The position numbers and the translations under genes were made by a program. A DNA stretch of 6,695 bases. It comes from a bacterium (GTDB lineage: Bacteria > SZUA-79 > Acidulodesulfobacterales > Acidulodesulfobacteraceae). A model generated the notes under the pieces. That model did no database searches. It saw nothing but the letters and a program-made list of their open reading frames with translations, and was not told where the DNA came from. Location of the stretch: assembly GCA_021799935.1 (NCBI GenBank), contig JAJYZM010000058.1, positions 1-6,695 on the forward strand. The letters run 5' to 3'. Positions 1 to 6,365 of this stretch are shown here, in pieces (position 1 is the stretch's first letter; the number at the start of each line of letters is the position of its first letter).

Positions 1-215
1 GCGTTTGCGTTTCCCGAATTTACGATTAACGCCCTGATAATATTTTTAGAATTTTTTTTGGATATAATAACCGGCGCCGCCTTGACTTTATTGCGGGTAA
101 AAACGGCGCTGACCCTGAGCGGAATTTCGGAAACCATTAGTCCGACGTCTAAATCTTTATTTTTTTTTAATCCGCAGGACTTACCCGAAAATAAAAAATT
201 ATTGATTTTTTCCAT
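1..215 (-). CDS. argJ: Glutamate N-acetyltransferase / amino-acid acetyltransferase ArgJ, N-terminal part (cut by window edge)
   Basis: The first 71 codons of ArgJ are present, and the gene runs off the window at position 1. ArgJ transfers the acetyl group from N-acetylornithine to glutamate in cytoplasmic arginine synthesis; bifunctional members also make N-acetylglutamate from acetyl-CoA. The fragment shows family landmarks in order: a short lead with FSGKSCGLKK (residues 9-18), the AVFTRNKVKAAPV block (about 37-49, typically AGVFTTN.v.AAPV) and IVNSGNAN (64-71). The catalytic Thr that begins the beta subunit after autocleavage lies outside the window. The ATG at 213-215 is inside the end of secA, giving a 17-nt overlap. 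No strong SD precedes it, so translation is probably coupled to secA. An A9 run (160-168) and an A8 run (52-59) fall in the coding sequence. Whether it is mono- or bifunctional cannot be judged from this part. Confidence 0.93.
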   Translation of the reverse strand, partial: MEKINNFLFSGKSCGLKKNKDLDVGLMVSEIPLRVSAVFTRNKVKAAPVIISKKNSKNIIRALIVNSGNAN

Positions 216-2835
216 GGCAATTTTTATATTTCTTGCCGCTGCCGCACGGACAGGGCTCGTTTCTTCCTATTTTTTTAGGTTTAACTATCGGTTTTTGCTT
301 CTCTTCGGTTTCGAAATTTATTTCGTTATGGGTCAGGACGAAATTGTCCGAAAGAAGGCCGGCGCCCGCCAATATATCTCCGGCATTTACGCTGTCCTCG
401 AATTGAACGGTCGAAATAGAATTTAACGCTTCCTCTTTCATTCTGAACTGCATATTTATGAACAGGCCGTAAGCCTCTTTCTGATATTCTATCAAAGGAT
501 TTACCTGAGCGTAACCCCTGAGCCCTATCCCCTCTTTAAGAGCGTCTAAAGAAGTAAGGGCATCCTTCCAGAGGCTGTCCACCGCCTGCAGATACAGCGC
601 CTTAATTATATCGACCTTCTCTTCTTGCGGAAATAACGCTATTTTAGCGTCTATGCTTTTCTTTATTAAATCAGAAAAAGTATTAAAAAGCTCGTTCCTC
701 GGCAATTTTTTTAAAGCCGCGACTGCGGCATTTTTTTTTGCTTCATAAGGAACCGCATCCGAATTTAAACCGAATATTTCCGCCGGCATAGAAATTATAT
801 CTATCGAAAGGCTTACCCTCACGACTTCCAAAAGCCCTTCTAAGTCCCAGTTTTCGTTGTGCGATTTTTCCGGAACGTAGCTTTCGAAATACGATTCCAA
901 TAAAGATTCGATATCGAATATAATATCGCCGTAAATCTCGGAAAGCTCGTCTATCTGCAGTATTCTTCTTCTATACGAATATATAAGCTCCCTCTGTTTA
1001 TTCATAACGTTGTCGTAATCGATGAGATTCTTCCTTATGTCGAAATTATGTCCTTCTACCTTTTTTTGGGCATTTTCGATAGCTTTCGATATCATGGAAT
1101 GCTCGATAGCCTGGCCGTCTCTTAACCCAAGCCTTTCTAAGAAAGGCGCAAGCCTTTCCGAACCGAATATTCTCATAAGGTCGTCTTCCAGCGAAACATA
1201 AAATCTGGAAGAACCCACGTCGCCCTGCCTTCCGGCCCTGCCCCTAAGCTGGTTGTCTATACGCCTAGACTCATGCCTTTCGGTTCCTATTACGTGAAGC
1301 CCGCCGAGTTCTTTAACTCCTTCTCCGAGAACGATATCGGTGCCTCTTCCCGCCATATTGGTGGATATCGTAACGGATTTTTTCTGTCCGGCGTTTGCTA
1401 TAATATGAGCTTCTTTTGCGTGATTTTTTGCGTTCAGTACGGAATGGGGTATTCCCTTTTTCTTTAAAATAGCGCTCAGCCTTTCGGATTTTTCTACCGA
1501 AACCGTACCTACCAGTACCGGCTGGCCGGACTTATATTTCTCTATAATCTCTTCGGACACCGCGTCGAATTTTTCCGCTTCGGTGGCGAATACCAAATCG
1601 GTATGGTCTTTTCTTATCATCGGCTTATTGGTCGGTATGACCGCTACGTCGAGATTATATATCTTTTTGAACTCCTCGGCTTCCGTATCGGCCGTTCCCG
1701 TCATGCCTGCAAGTTTGTTATACATTCTGAAGAAATTCTGAAACGTTACGGTAGCTAAAGTCTGGTTTTCGCCCTCGACCTTAAGCCGTTCTTTGGCTTC
1801 CAGAGCCTGATGCAGTCCTTCTCCGTAACGTCTGCCGTTCATAAGGCGTCCGGTAAATTCGTCCACTATAACGACTTGATTATCCTGAACCAAATAATCT
1901 ACGTCCCTGAAATAGCAAGCATGCGCCCGCAAAGACTGATTTACGGCATGAAGCTGGTCTAAGTGCCTCGGGTCGTAAATATTTTTTATATTCATTGCTT
2001 TTTCTATTTTTTCGATGCCTTCTTCAGTTAATATCGCGGTTTTTAATTTCTCGTCCACCGTGTAATCCGAATCTTTTTTTAAAAAACCGACGGCGGAGTC
2101 GGCCTTATAATACAACTCGGTAGTTTCGTCGGATTCGCCGGAAATTATAAGCGGAGTTCTCGCTTCGTCTATCAGCACCGAATCTACTTCGTCTATTATG
2201 GCGTAATTTAATTCTTTCTGGACGTAATCGTCTAAGGAAAATTTCATATTGTCCCTTAAATAATCGAAACCGAATTCGTTATTGGTGCCGTACGTTACGT
2301 CGCAGTTATAAGCTTTTTTTCTTTCCGCATCGTCTAAATCGTTAGTTATAACGCCCACGGAAAGGCCTAAGAGGTTATACGCCTTGCCCATCCATTCAGA
2401 ATCCCTTTTGGCGAGATAGTCGTTTACGGTAATGACGTGTACGCCCCTGCCGGTCAGACTGTTAAGATACGCGGGCAGAACGGCGACGAGCGTTTTTCCT
2501 TCACCCGTAGCCATCTCGGCAATCTTTCCGGAATGAAGAACCATTCCGCCGATAAGCTGAACGTCGAACGGGCGCATATTAAGGGCTCTTTTGATGCCTT
2601 CTCTCGCGACGGCAAAAGCGTCGGGAAGAAGAACGTTCAATTTCTTGTCCTGTTCCGCCCGGGAAAGTCCTTTAAGTTCGTCTCTGAACTTATCGGTAAT
2701 CCCTTTGATTTCATCGTTTCCAAGTCCGGAATATTTAGATTCTAAAGAATTAATTTGGGCCGCTATAGGTTTCAGCCTTGCAAGCTCCCTCTGGTTGCTC
2801 GTTCCTAAAATACTTTTTAATAATTTAACTACCAA
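199..2835 (-). CDS. secA: Preprotein translocase ATPase SecA
   Basis: SecA is the motor ATPase that drives unfolded preproteins through SecYEG at the inner membrane. With the start chosen here it has 878 residues, normal for the family. Visible in order: N-terminal VVKLLKSILGTSNQREL; Walker A MATGEGKT (about 108-115); DEVDSV Walker B region (215-220) and IDEARTP; preprotein-binding region with IVDEFTGRLMNGRRYGEGLH; second motor-domain motifs TNMAGRGTD (492-500) and RGRAGRQGD (531-539); scaffold YDNVMNKQR (607-615); two-helix finger with LRGYAQ carrying the fingertip Tyr (775); and a C-terminal zinc motif CPCGSGKKYKNCH (Cys 862, 864, 873, His 874), the usual SecB/lipid-binding tail. An in-frame ATG at 2874 would add 13 residues and overlap tldE. 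The TTG at 2833-2835 is preferred because it has an SD and gives an N-terminus that lines up with the E. coli start. Oddity: the conserved WKEHL..MD of the finger helix reads WKDALTSLD. argJ starts within its last codons. Confidence 0.97.
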   Translation of the reverse strand: MVVKLLKSILGTSNQRELARLKPIAAQINSLESKYSGLGNDEIKGITDKFRDELKGLSRAEQDKKLNVLLPDAFAVAREGIKRALNMRPFDVQLIGGMVLHSGKIAEMATGEGKTLVAVLPAYLNSLTGRGVHVITVNDYLAKRDSEWMGKAYNLLGLSVGVITNDLDDAERKKAYNCDVTYGTNNEFGFDYLRDNMKFSLDDYVQKELNYAIIDEVDSVLIDEARTPLIISGESDETTELYYKADSAVGFLKKDSDYTVDEKLKTAILTEEGIEKIEKAMNIKNIYDPRHLDQLHAVNQSLRAHACYFRDVDYLVQDNQVVIVDEFTGRLMNGRRYGEGLHQALEAKERLKVEGENQTLATVTFQNFFRMYNKLAGMTGTADTEAEEFKKIYNLDVAVIPTNKPMIRKDHTDLVFATEAEKFDAVSEEIIEKYKSGQPVLVGTVSVEKSERLSAILKKKGIPHSVLNAKNHAKEAHIIANAGQKKSVTISTNMAGRGTDIVLGEGVKELGGLHVIGTERHESRRIDNQLRGRAGRQGDVGSSRFYVSLEDDLMRIFGSERLAPFLERLGLRDGQAIEHSMISKAIENAQKKVEGHNFDIRKNLIDYDNVMNKQRELIYSYRRRILQIDELSEIYGDIIFDIESLLESYFESYVPEKSHNENWDLEGLLEVVRVSLSIDIISMPAEIFGLNSDAVPYEAKKNAAVAALKKLPRNELFNTFSDLIKKSIDAKIALFPQEEKVDIIKALYLQAVDSLWKDALTSLDALKEGIGLRGYAQVNPLIEYQKEAYGLFINMQFRMKEEALNSISTVQFEDSVNAGDILAGAGLLSDNFVLTHNEINFETEEKQKPIVKPKKIGRNEPCPCGSGKKYKNCHGKNQ

Positions 2836-2845
2836 TGTGAATACG

Positions 2846-2853
2846 CTCCTTTT
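2846..2853 (-). promoter_or_regulatory. Ribosome binding site deciding the secA TTG start
   Basis: The minus strand reads AAAAGGAG here, followed by 10 nt and then TTG at 2833-2835. The first bases overlap the tldE stop codon (TAA at 2852-2854), a layout suited to termination-reinitiation coupling. The alternative ATG at 2874 has no SD upstream. Confidence 0.7.
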
Positions 2854-4315
2854 ATTTTCCAGAAACCTGAACATTTTCGAATAATATGGAAGGGGAACCC
2901 GTAGAGCCGAAATAGCGTATATCGTCCGCTATTTTTACTATGCCGTTAAACAACTGCATCAGGTTTCCGCTCAATACTATTCCTTTAACCGGAAAGTCTA
3001 TTTTTCCGTTTTTAATATAAAAACCGGAAGCTCCGAGCGAAAATTCCCCGGTGTAGGGCTTTGCCATATGAAGCCCCATAAGCTCGTTTATATAAAGGCC
3101 TTCTTTAACAGAACTTATTATGTCCAAAATATTGGTTTCGCCGTTTTTTATAAAAAAATTAGTCGAACCGATATCGGGCGGCATAGTAAAAGACCGGCTT
3201 ACCGAATTTCCGGTCGATTTCAAGCCCGCCCTTTTTGCATATTCTATATCGTAAAGATAGGATTTTACGACCCCCGACGAGCATAAGATTTTTTTTTGCA
3301 TCTTAACGCCTTCCCTGTCGAATATATCGGTAAGGGCGCCTCCCTGCAAAAGTCCGTCGTCGATAATATCTAACTGAACGGAAAATACTTTTTTCTCTAA
3401 TTTGCCTTCTAAGAGCGATTTCTTTTTATAGACGCTGTCGGCATAAAAAGACTGTTTTAATAAGCCTAGAAGCTCCGACGAAGTAAAGCTGTCGAATATT
3501 ATATTATAGCTTCCGCTCGGCACCGCCCTCGCTCCGAGCTGGTCAACCCCTTTTTTCGCGGCGTTCATGGCGGCTTTTTTAAATTTCAGCGCTCCGAAGC
3601 TGTGCGAGAAATCGAAATCGAATCCCGAACCGGTGTCTTCCCCGTCGCGTGAAGCTACGGATAAAAATATCTCGTAAAAAGTTTTTTTAGAAGATACGTC
3701 TACCCCGTTGGAATTATAAAATCTTTTGGATATTAACGTCTCGGAATAAGAAGGCTTATCGACTTTATATATTTTTTTATCGTAAGAATATGCCGTTTCT
3801 TCCATTTCCGTCAGAAGCGATTTTTTTGTATTTATATCTATGCCGCTCCAGTCGCCGGAATAAATGCCTAATTTTTCCGGAAGGCTCGAATCCGTAAGGC
3901 TCGCGTCTTTTTCGGCAAAATCGAAATACTCGTTTTCGTCCATGAACTTCAGGAGAGAATACGCGTTCTCTAATGCGCTTATAATCTTTTGCTCTTCAAA
4001 ACCGAGACAGTATGAAAAACTTATCTTTTTTTTATCGCAAAGCCTTATATTAAGGCCGTTTGTTTCGGCATTGACATAATTAGATATTCTGCCGTCTTCC
4101 GACTCCATCTTCAATATTTTAGCGTTAAATAAATAAGCTTCCGATTTTATCCCTTTTTTCCTGGAATAATCGTCTATCAGCGAAATTACGGCGTCAAAAC
4201 CGTCGCTTTGCTTTCCGAAACTTTCGGCCGACCCATGAAGTTTATTAGGCTCCTTCTCCGAAACCTTACCGCTTAGCTCCCTGCTTGTTCCTTTTATATT
4301 CAGGTCCGTACCCAT
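2852..4315 (-). CDS. TldE/PmbA-type subunit of the TldD/TldE metalloprotease family
   Basis: The product has 487 residues and resembles PmbA (TldE), the partner of TldD. In E. coli the TldD/TldE pair is a cytoplasmic peptidase that works on unfolded peptides, including the microcin B17 precursor and CcdA. Family landmarks are ALTDIFDREG (327-336), SGVVKSYLYD (347-356), KSTGNSVSRS (366-375, typically STGNa.R), the NFFIKNGE stretch (386-393), YTGEFSLGASGFYIKNGKI (421-439), FPVKGIVLSGNLM (441-453) and the C-terminal SPSILFENVQVSG. I see no HExxxH, the zinc motif of TldD, which fits TldE rather than TldD. The protein has a polar N-terminal extension of about 38 residues, longer than the usual size of about 450. 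No other in-frame ATG, GTG or TTG lies in the extension, and an in-frame TAA sits just upstream, so ATG 4313-4315 is the start. No clear SD is seen. It ends 16 nt before secA. No tldD is present in the window. Confidence 0.9.
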   Translation of the reverse strand: MGTDLNIKGTSRELSGKVSEKEPNKLHGSAESFGKQSDGFDAVISLIDDYSRKKGIKSEAYLFNAKILKMESEDGRISNYVNAETNGLNIRLCDKKKISFSYCLGFEEQKIISALENAYSLLKFMDENEYFDFAEKDASLTDSSLPEKLGIYSGDWSGIDINTKKSLLTEMEETAYSYDKKIYKVDKPSYSETLISKRFYNSNGVDVSSKKTFYEIFLSVASRDGEDTGSGFDFDFSHSFGALKFKKAAMNAAKKGVDQLGARAVPSGSYNIIFDSFTSSELLGLLKQSFYADSVYKKKSLLEGKLEKKVFSVQLDIIDDGLLQGGALTDIFDREGVKMQKKILCSSGVVKSYLYDIEYAKRAGLKSTGNSVSRSFTMPPDIGSTNFFIKNGETNILDIISSVKEGLYINELMGLHMAKPYTGEFSLGASGFYIKNGKIDFPVKGIVLSGNLMQLFNGIVKIADDIRYFGSTGSPSILFENVQVSGK

Positions 4316-4363
4316 TTTTTATCCGTCCCGTTTTTTATTCTTTTTAAAATCTATATTGGGCAT

Positions 4364-5209
4364 TTATTTGTTGTTTATGCGGGAAATTATGTCTGCGGCT
4401 ACTTCCTCGATGGACTTTTCGGTGATATCTATAACATAGGCGTTCAGCTTAGTATATATAGATATGGAATGCGCCAGTTCGTTTTCTATGGATTCCTTGG
4501 ATACATAATCCTGCGAAAGAGGAAGCCCCATTCTTTTCAGTCTTTCCTTTCTTAAATTTGAAATTCTAAGGGGGTCGGAAGTAAGCCCGAATATCTTTTC
4601 TTTGGGAATGCCGTAAACCGATTCGTCTATGCTCTGCGAGTCTATTATAGGTATATTCGCCGCCTTAAAGCCCCTCTGAGCAAGAAAGAGGCATAAAGGG
4701 GTTTTGGATGTCCTCGAAACTCCGAGTATAAGAGCGTCCGCATCGGATATTTCGTCTATCCTCTGTCCGTCGTCGTGTTTTACGGCATATTCCAGAGCGT
4801 CTATTCTTTTGAAATATTCGTCGTTGACTCTGTGAATCGCGCCGGGTTTCCTTTCCGGAGACAGATTTAAAATATTTGCTATGGAATTTAACACCGGGCC
4901 TATAATATCTATGCTCGCGATGCCTCTTTCGGCGGATTCCTGAAGCATAATATTTCTAAGTTCGTCTTTGACGAGGGTAAAAATAACCAAGGCGTTTTTA
5001 TCCGCGGCTTCGGTAATTATTTCCCTTAGTTTTAACTCCGAATCTATCAGTAAAAATCTCTTAAGATGGACGTCCGGAATGGAAAATTGGGATATTGCCG
5101 CTCTCGCAACCTTTTCGGCGGTTTCGCCAGTAGAATCCGATACTACGAAAACATAAAACTCTCCGGCTTGCGTCTGCTCGCGAAACCGTTCTTTGTCTTT
5201 ATTATTCAT
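4364..5209 (-). CDS. Pyruvate dikinase / PEP synthase regulatory protein (DUF299, bifunctional kinase-pyrophosphorylase)
   Basis: The protein has 281 residues, full family length. Members use ADP to phosphorylate, and phosphate to dephosphorylate, a threonine next to the catalytic histidine of pyruvate phosphate dikinase (PPDK) or PEP synthase, switching PEP/pyruvate interconversion off and on. Visible motifs: VSDSTGETAEKVA (23-35), HRVNDEYFKRIDALEYAVKH (126-145), the P-loop GVSRTSKTP (163-171), NIPIID (185-190), FGLTSDPLRISNLRKERL (207-224) and a C-terminal IDITEKSIEEVAADI. The P-loop wording RTSKTP is nearer to the PPDK-regulator type than to the E. coli PEP synthase regulator (RSGKTP), but this assignment is inference. 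The ATG is 7 nt after the rhodanese stop, with no SD (AT-rich TATAAAA directly before it) and no usable later start before the conserved domain, so coupling to the rhodanese gene is likely. The target enzyme is not in the window. Confidence 0.95.
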   Translation of the reverse strand: MNNKDKERFREQTQAGEFYVFVVSDSTGETAEKVARAAISQFSIPDVHLKRFLLIDSELKLREIITEAADKNALVIFTLVKDELRNIMLQESAERGIASIDIIGPVLNSIANILNLSPERKPGAIHRVNDEYFKRIDALEYAVKHDDGQRIDEISDADALILGVSRTSKTPLCLFLAQRGFKAANIPIIDSQSIDESVYGIPKEKIFGLTSDPLRISNLRKERLKRMGLPLSQDYVSKESIENELAHSISIYTKLNAYVIDITEKSIEEVAADIISRINNK

Positions 5210-5216
5210 TTTTATA

Positions 5217-5585
5217 TTATATTTGGGTTCTTAATCCCGATTTTTTCCATAAAAGCATGCCGCCTTTAAGGTTATATACATTGTTAAAACCGTGCCTTTT
5301 AAGCATGGAGCATGCAGAATAGCTTCTTGCCCCGCTGTGGCAGACGGCGATGATATCTTTATCTTTATACGCGTTCAGCTCGTTAATCTTTAAAGGGAGA
5401 AGCCTTATAGGGATTAACTTTGCATTTTCTATGTGCCCTAGATTGCCGCTGAATTCATGCGGCTCTCTAACGTCTATTATAACCGTATTTTTACCTTTGT
5501 CTTCCAATATTTTTTTAAAAGCTTCTTCAGGGGTTATCTGATTAACGTCTCCGAACAGCCCTTCCCTTCTGAAAATATTAAACAT
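5217..5585 (-). CDS. Single-domain rhodanese-like protein
   Basis: A 122-residue cytoplasmic protein with one rhodanese domain and no signal peptide or membrane segment. The domain shows VIIDVREPHEF (35-45), GHIENAKLIPI (50-60), the active-site loop VCHSGARS with the presumed catalytic Cys82 (81-88), and the closing NVYNLKGGMLLWKKSGL (102-118). The intact Cys and the following loop suggest an active persulfide-forming sulfurtransferase, but the physiological acceptor cannot be told from sequence. The first 15 residues (MFNIFRREG and on) precede the domain. The ATG at 5583-5585 has an A-rich leader and a GGAG SD 11 nt upstream. It is the first gene after the promoter at 5632-5660 and lies 7 nt before the PpsR-like gene, so the two are almost certainly cotranscribed. 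Confidence 0.93.
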   Translation of the reverse strand: MFNIFRREGLFGDVNQITPEEAFKKILEDKGKNTVIIDVREPHEFSGNLGHIENAKLIPIRLLPLKINELNAYKDKDIIAVCHSGARSYSACSMLKRHGFNNVYNLKGGMLLWKKSGLRTQI

Positions 5586-5596
5586 TCCGCAATTTT

Positions 5597-5606
5597 CTCC
5601 TTTTTT
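5597..5606 (-). promoter_or_regulatory. Ribosome binding site of the rhodanese gene, with A-rich leader
   Basis: The minus strand reads AAAAAAGGAG, with 11 nt to the ATG at 5583-5585, slightly longer than the usual spacing. An A9 tract (5608-5616) lies directly upstream, so the leader is very A-rich and probably unstructured. Confidence 0.65.
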
Positions 5607-5631
5607 ATTTTTTTTTATGTAAATTTTATTT

Positions 5632-5660
5632 ATTATAATACATAGTTTAGATTTTGTCTA
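5632..5660 (-). promoter_or_regulatory. Sigma70-type promoter for rhodanese-ppsR-tldE-secA-argJ
   Basis: On the minus strand TAGACA (5655-5660, one mismatch to TTGACA) is followed by exactly 17 nt and then TATAAT (5632-5637, consensus). Transcription would start near 5625, leaving a leader of about 40 nt before the rhodanese ATG. It lies in the only sizeable intergenic gap of the window (5586-5699), supporting a transcription unit of at least five genes. Read-through from the acetyltransferase gene is also possible because no clear terminator separates them. Confidence 0.72.
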
Positions 5661-5666
5661 TACTCT

Positions 5667-5692
5667 GCGGGCGCTTTTCTAATACGACCCGC
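5667..5692 (-). repeat. Short inverted repeat between the acetyltransferase stop and the promoter
   Basis: GCGGG (5667-5671) and CCCGC (5688-5692) form a 5-bp GC stem with a 16-nt loop, 8 nt after the acetyltransferase stop and 6 nt before the -35 box. On the coding (minus) strand no T-run follows, so it is not a standard intrinsic terminator. It could be a weak transcript-end hairpin, part of an operator, or chance. Confidence 0.3.
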
Positions 5693-5699
5693 TCTATTT

Positions 5700-6365
5700 T
5701 TATAATTTCAGCATTACGGCGGTTTCGTCGCAATCCGGAAATTTGACGCAGTTTATGCAGTCGCTCCATATTTTATGAGGCAGTTCGGATTTATCTATAA
5801 TTTTAAAACCCGATTTCTGAAAAAATTTCGGCTTATAAGTCAGGGCAAAAAGGTTTGTGATTTTAAAAAACTTTGCCTCTTCTATGCATTTTTTTATAAG
5901 TTCCGTCCCGATAAGCTTTCTCGTGTAAGGTCTTTTTACGGCTAACGACCTTATTTCCGCAAGATTTTCCCATACTATCGTAAGCGCGCATGCCCCTATA
6001 ACGTCGGGAGTATGGCCCGCCGCGCCAGCGCTTTCTTCGTTTTCGTCTTCGTGTTCGTCTTCTATTTCGGCAATATAAAAATCCCGCAGATGCTCATATA
6101 TATCGCTCATAGAACGCGGAAGCATCTCGCCCGCCTTCGAATATTCCGAGAATAGACTGTAAAGCGACTTGACGTCGCACATAAGGGCTTTTCTCAGGAC
6201 GACCTTTATAACCGTTCCGGGCTTAATATTTTTTTTGCGGGCGTCATTTGCTCCGGAGTTTTTACCGTGCGCGCTTTCTTCCGCATCCGTTTCGATTTCT
6301 ATCTCCGTCGGATAAAAAATAGTTCCCCCGCCTTTTTCGTATCTCTGCCTTGCCGTCTTATACAA
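5700..6365 (-). CDS. GNAT-family N-acetyltransferase, short ArgA-like (probable N-acetylglutamate synthase)
   Basis: A 221-residue protein whose last 165 residues form a GNAT domain of the short ArgA-like type, which acetylates glutamate from acetyl-CoA as the first step of arginine synthesis. Supporting features: VVLRKALMCDVKSLYSLF (55-72), EIRSLAV (137-143), LFALTYKPKFFQKSGF (172-187), ELPHKIWSDCINC (194-206) and KFPDC (208-212). The DCINC..FPDC cysteine cluster (Cys 203, 206, 212) is typical of this subgroup. Oddities: the acetyl-CoA loop reads TRKLIGTEL (148-156) where family members usually have a glycine in place of Leu151; an acidic stretch EDEHEDENEE (102-111) sits between the second and third strands; and a polar N-terminal extension of about 50 residues precedes the domain. 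The start is a TTG with a strong SD, overlapping recN by 8 nt; no later ATG, GTG or TTG lies ahead of the domain. The family is clear, but the substrate is inferred, so no symbol is given. Confidence 0.85.
   Translation of the reverse strand: MYKTARQRYEKGGGTIFYPTEIEIETDAEESAHGKNSGANDARKKNIKPGTVIKVVLRKALMCDVKSLYSLFSEYSKAGEMLPRSMSDIYEHLRDFYIAEIEDEHEDENEESAGAAGHTPDVIGACALTIVWENLAEIRSLAVKRPYTRKLIGTELIKKCIEEAKFFKITNLFALTYKPKFFQKSGFKIIDKSELPHKIWSDCINCVKFPDCDETAVMLKL

Noticed and set aside
58..426. 122-codon plus-strand open frame across the argJ/secA junction
   Set aside because: It lies antisense to the ArgJ start and the SecA C-terminal zinc tail, both strongly supported, and its translation resembles no family I know.
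2872..2874. ATG 2874 as the secA start
   Set aside because: It has no SD, adds residues absent from typical SecA N-termini and forces an overlap with tldE; the TTG at 2833-2835 fits better.
2437..2884. Overlapping plus-strand open frames opposite the secA 5' end
   Set aside because: They are antisense shadows of SecA codons, without an SD or recognisable domains.
4316..4363. Separate promoter for tldE-secA
   Set aside because: A TATAGA-like hexamer exists, but no acceptable -35 lies 16-18 nt upstream.
5667..5692. Intrinsic terminator after the acetyltransferase gene
   Set aside because: The stem is only 5 bp with a 16-nt loop, and no T-run follows on the coding strand, so it is kept only as a weak inverted repeat.
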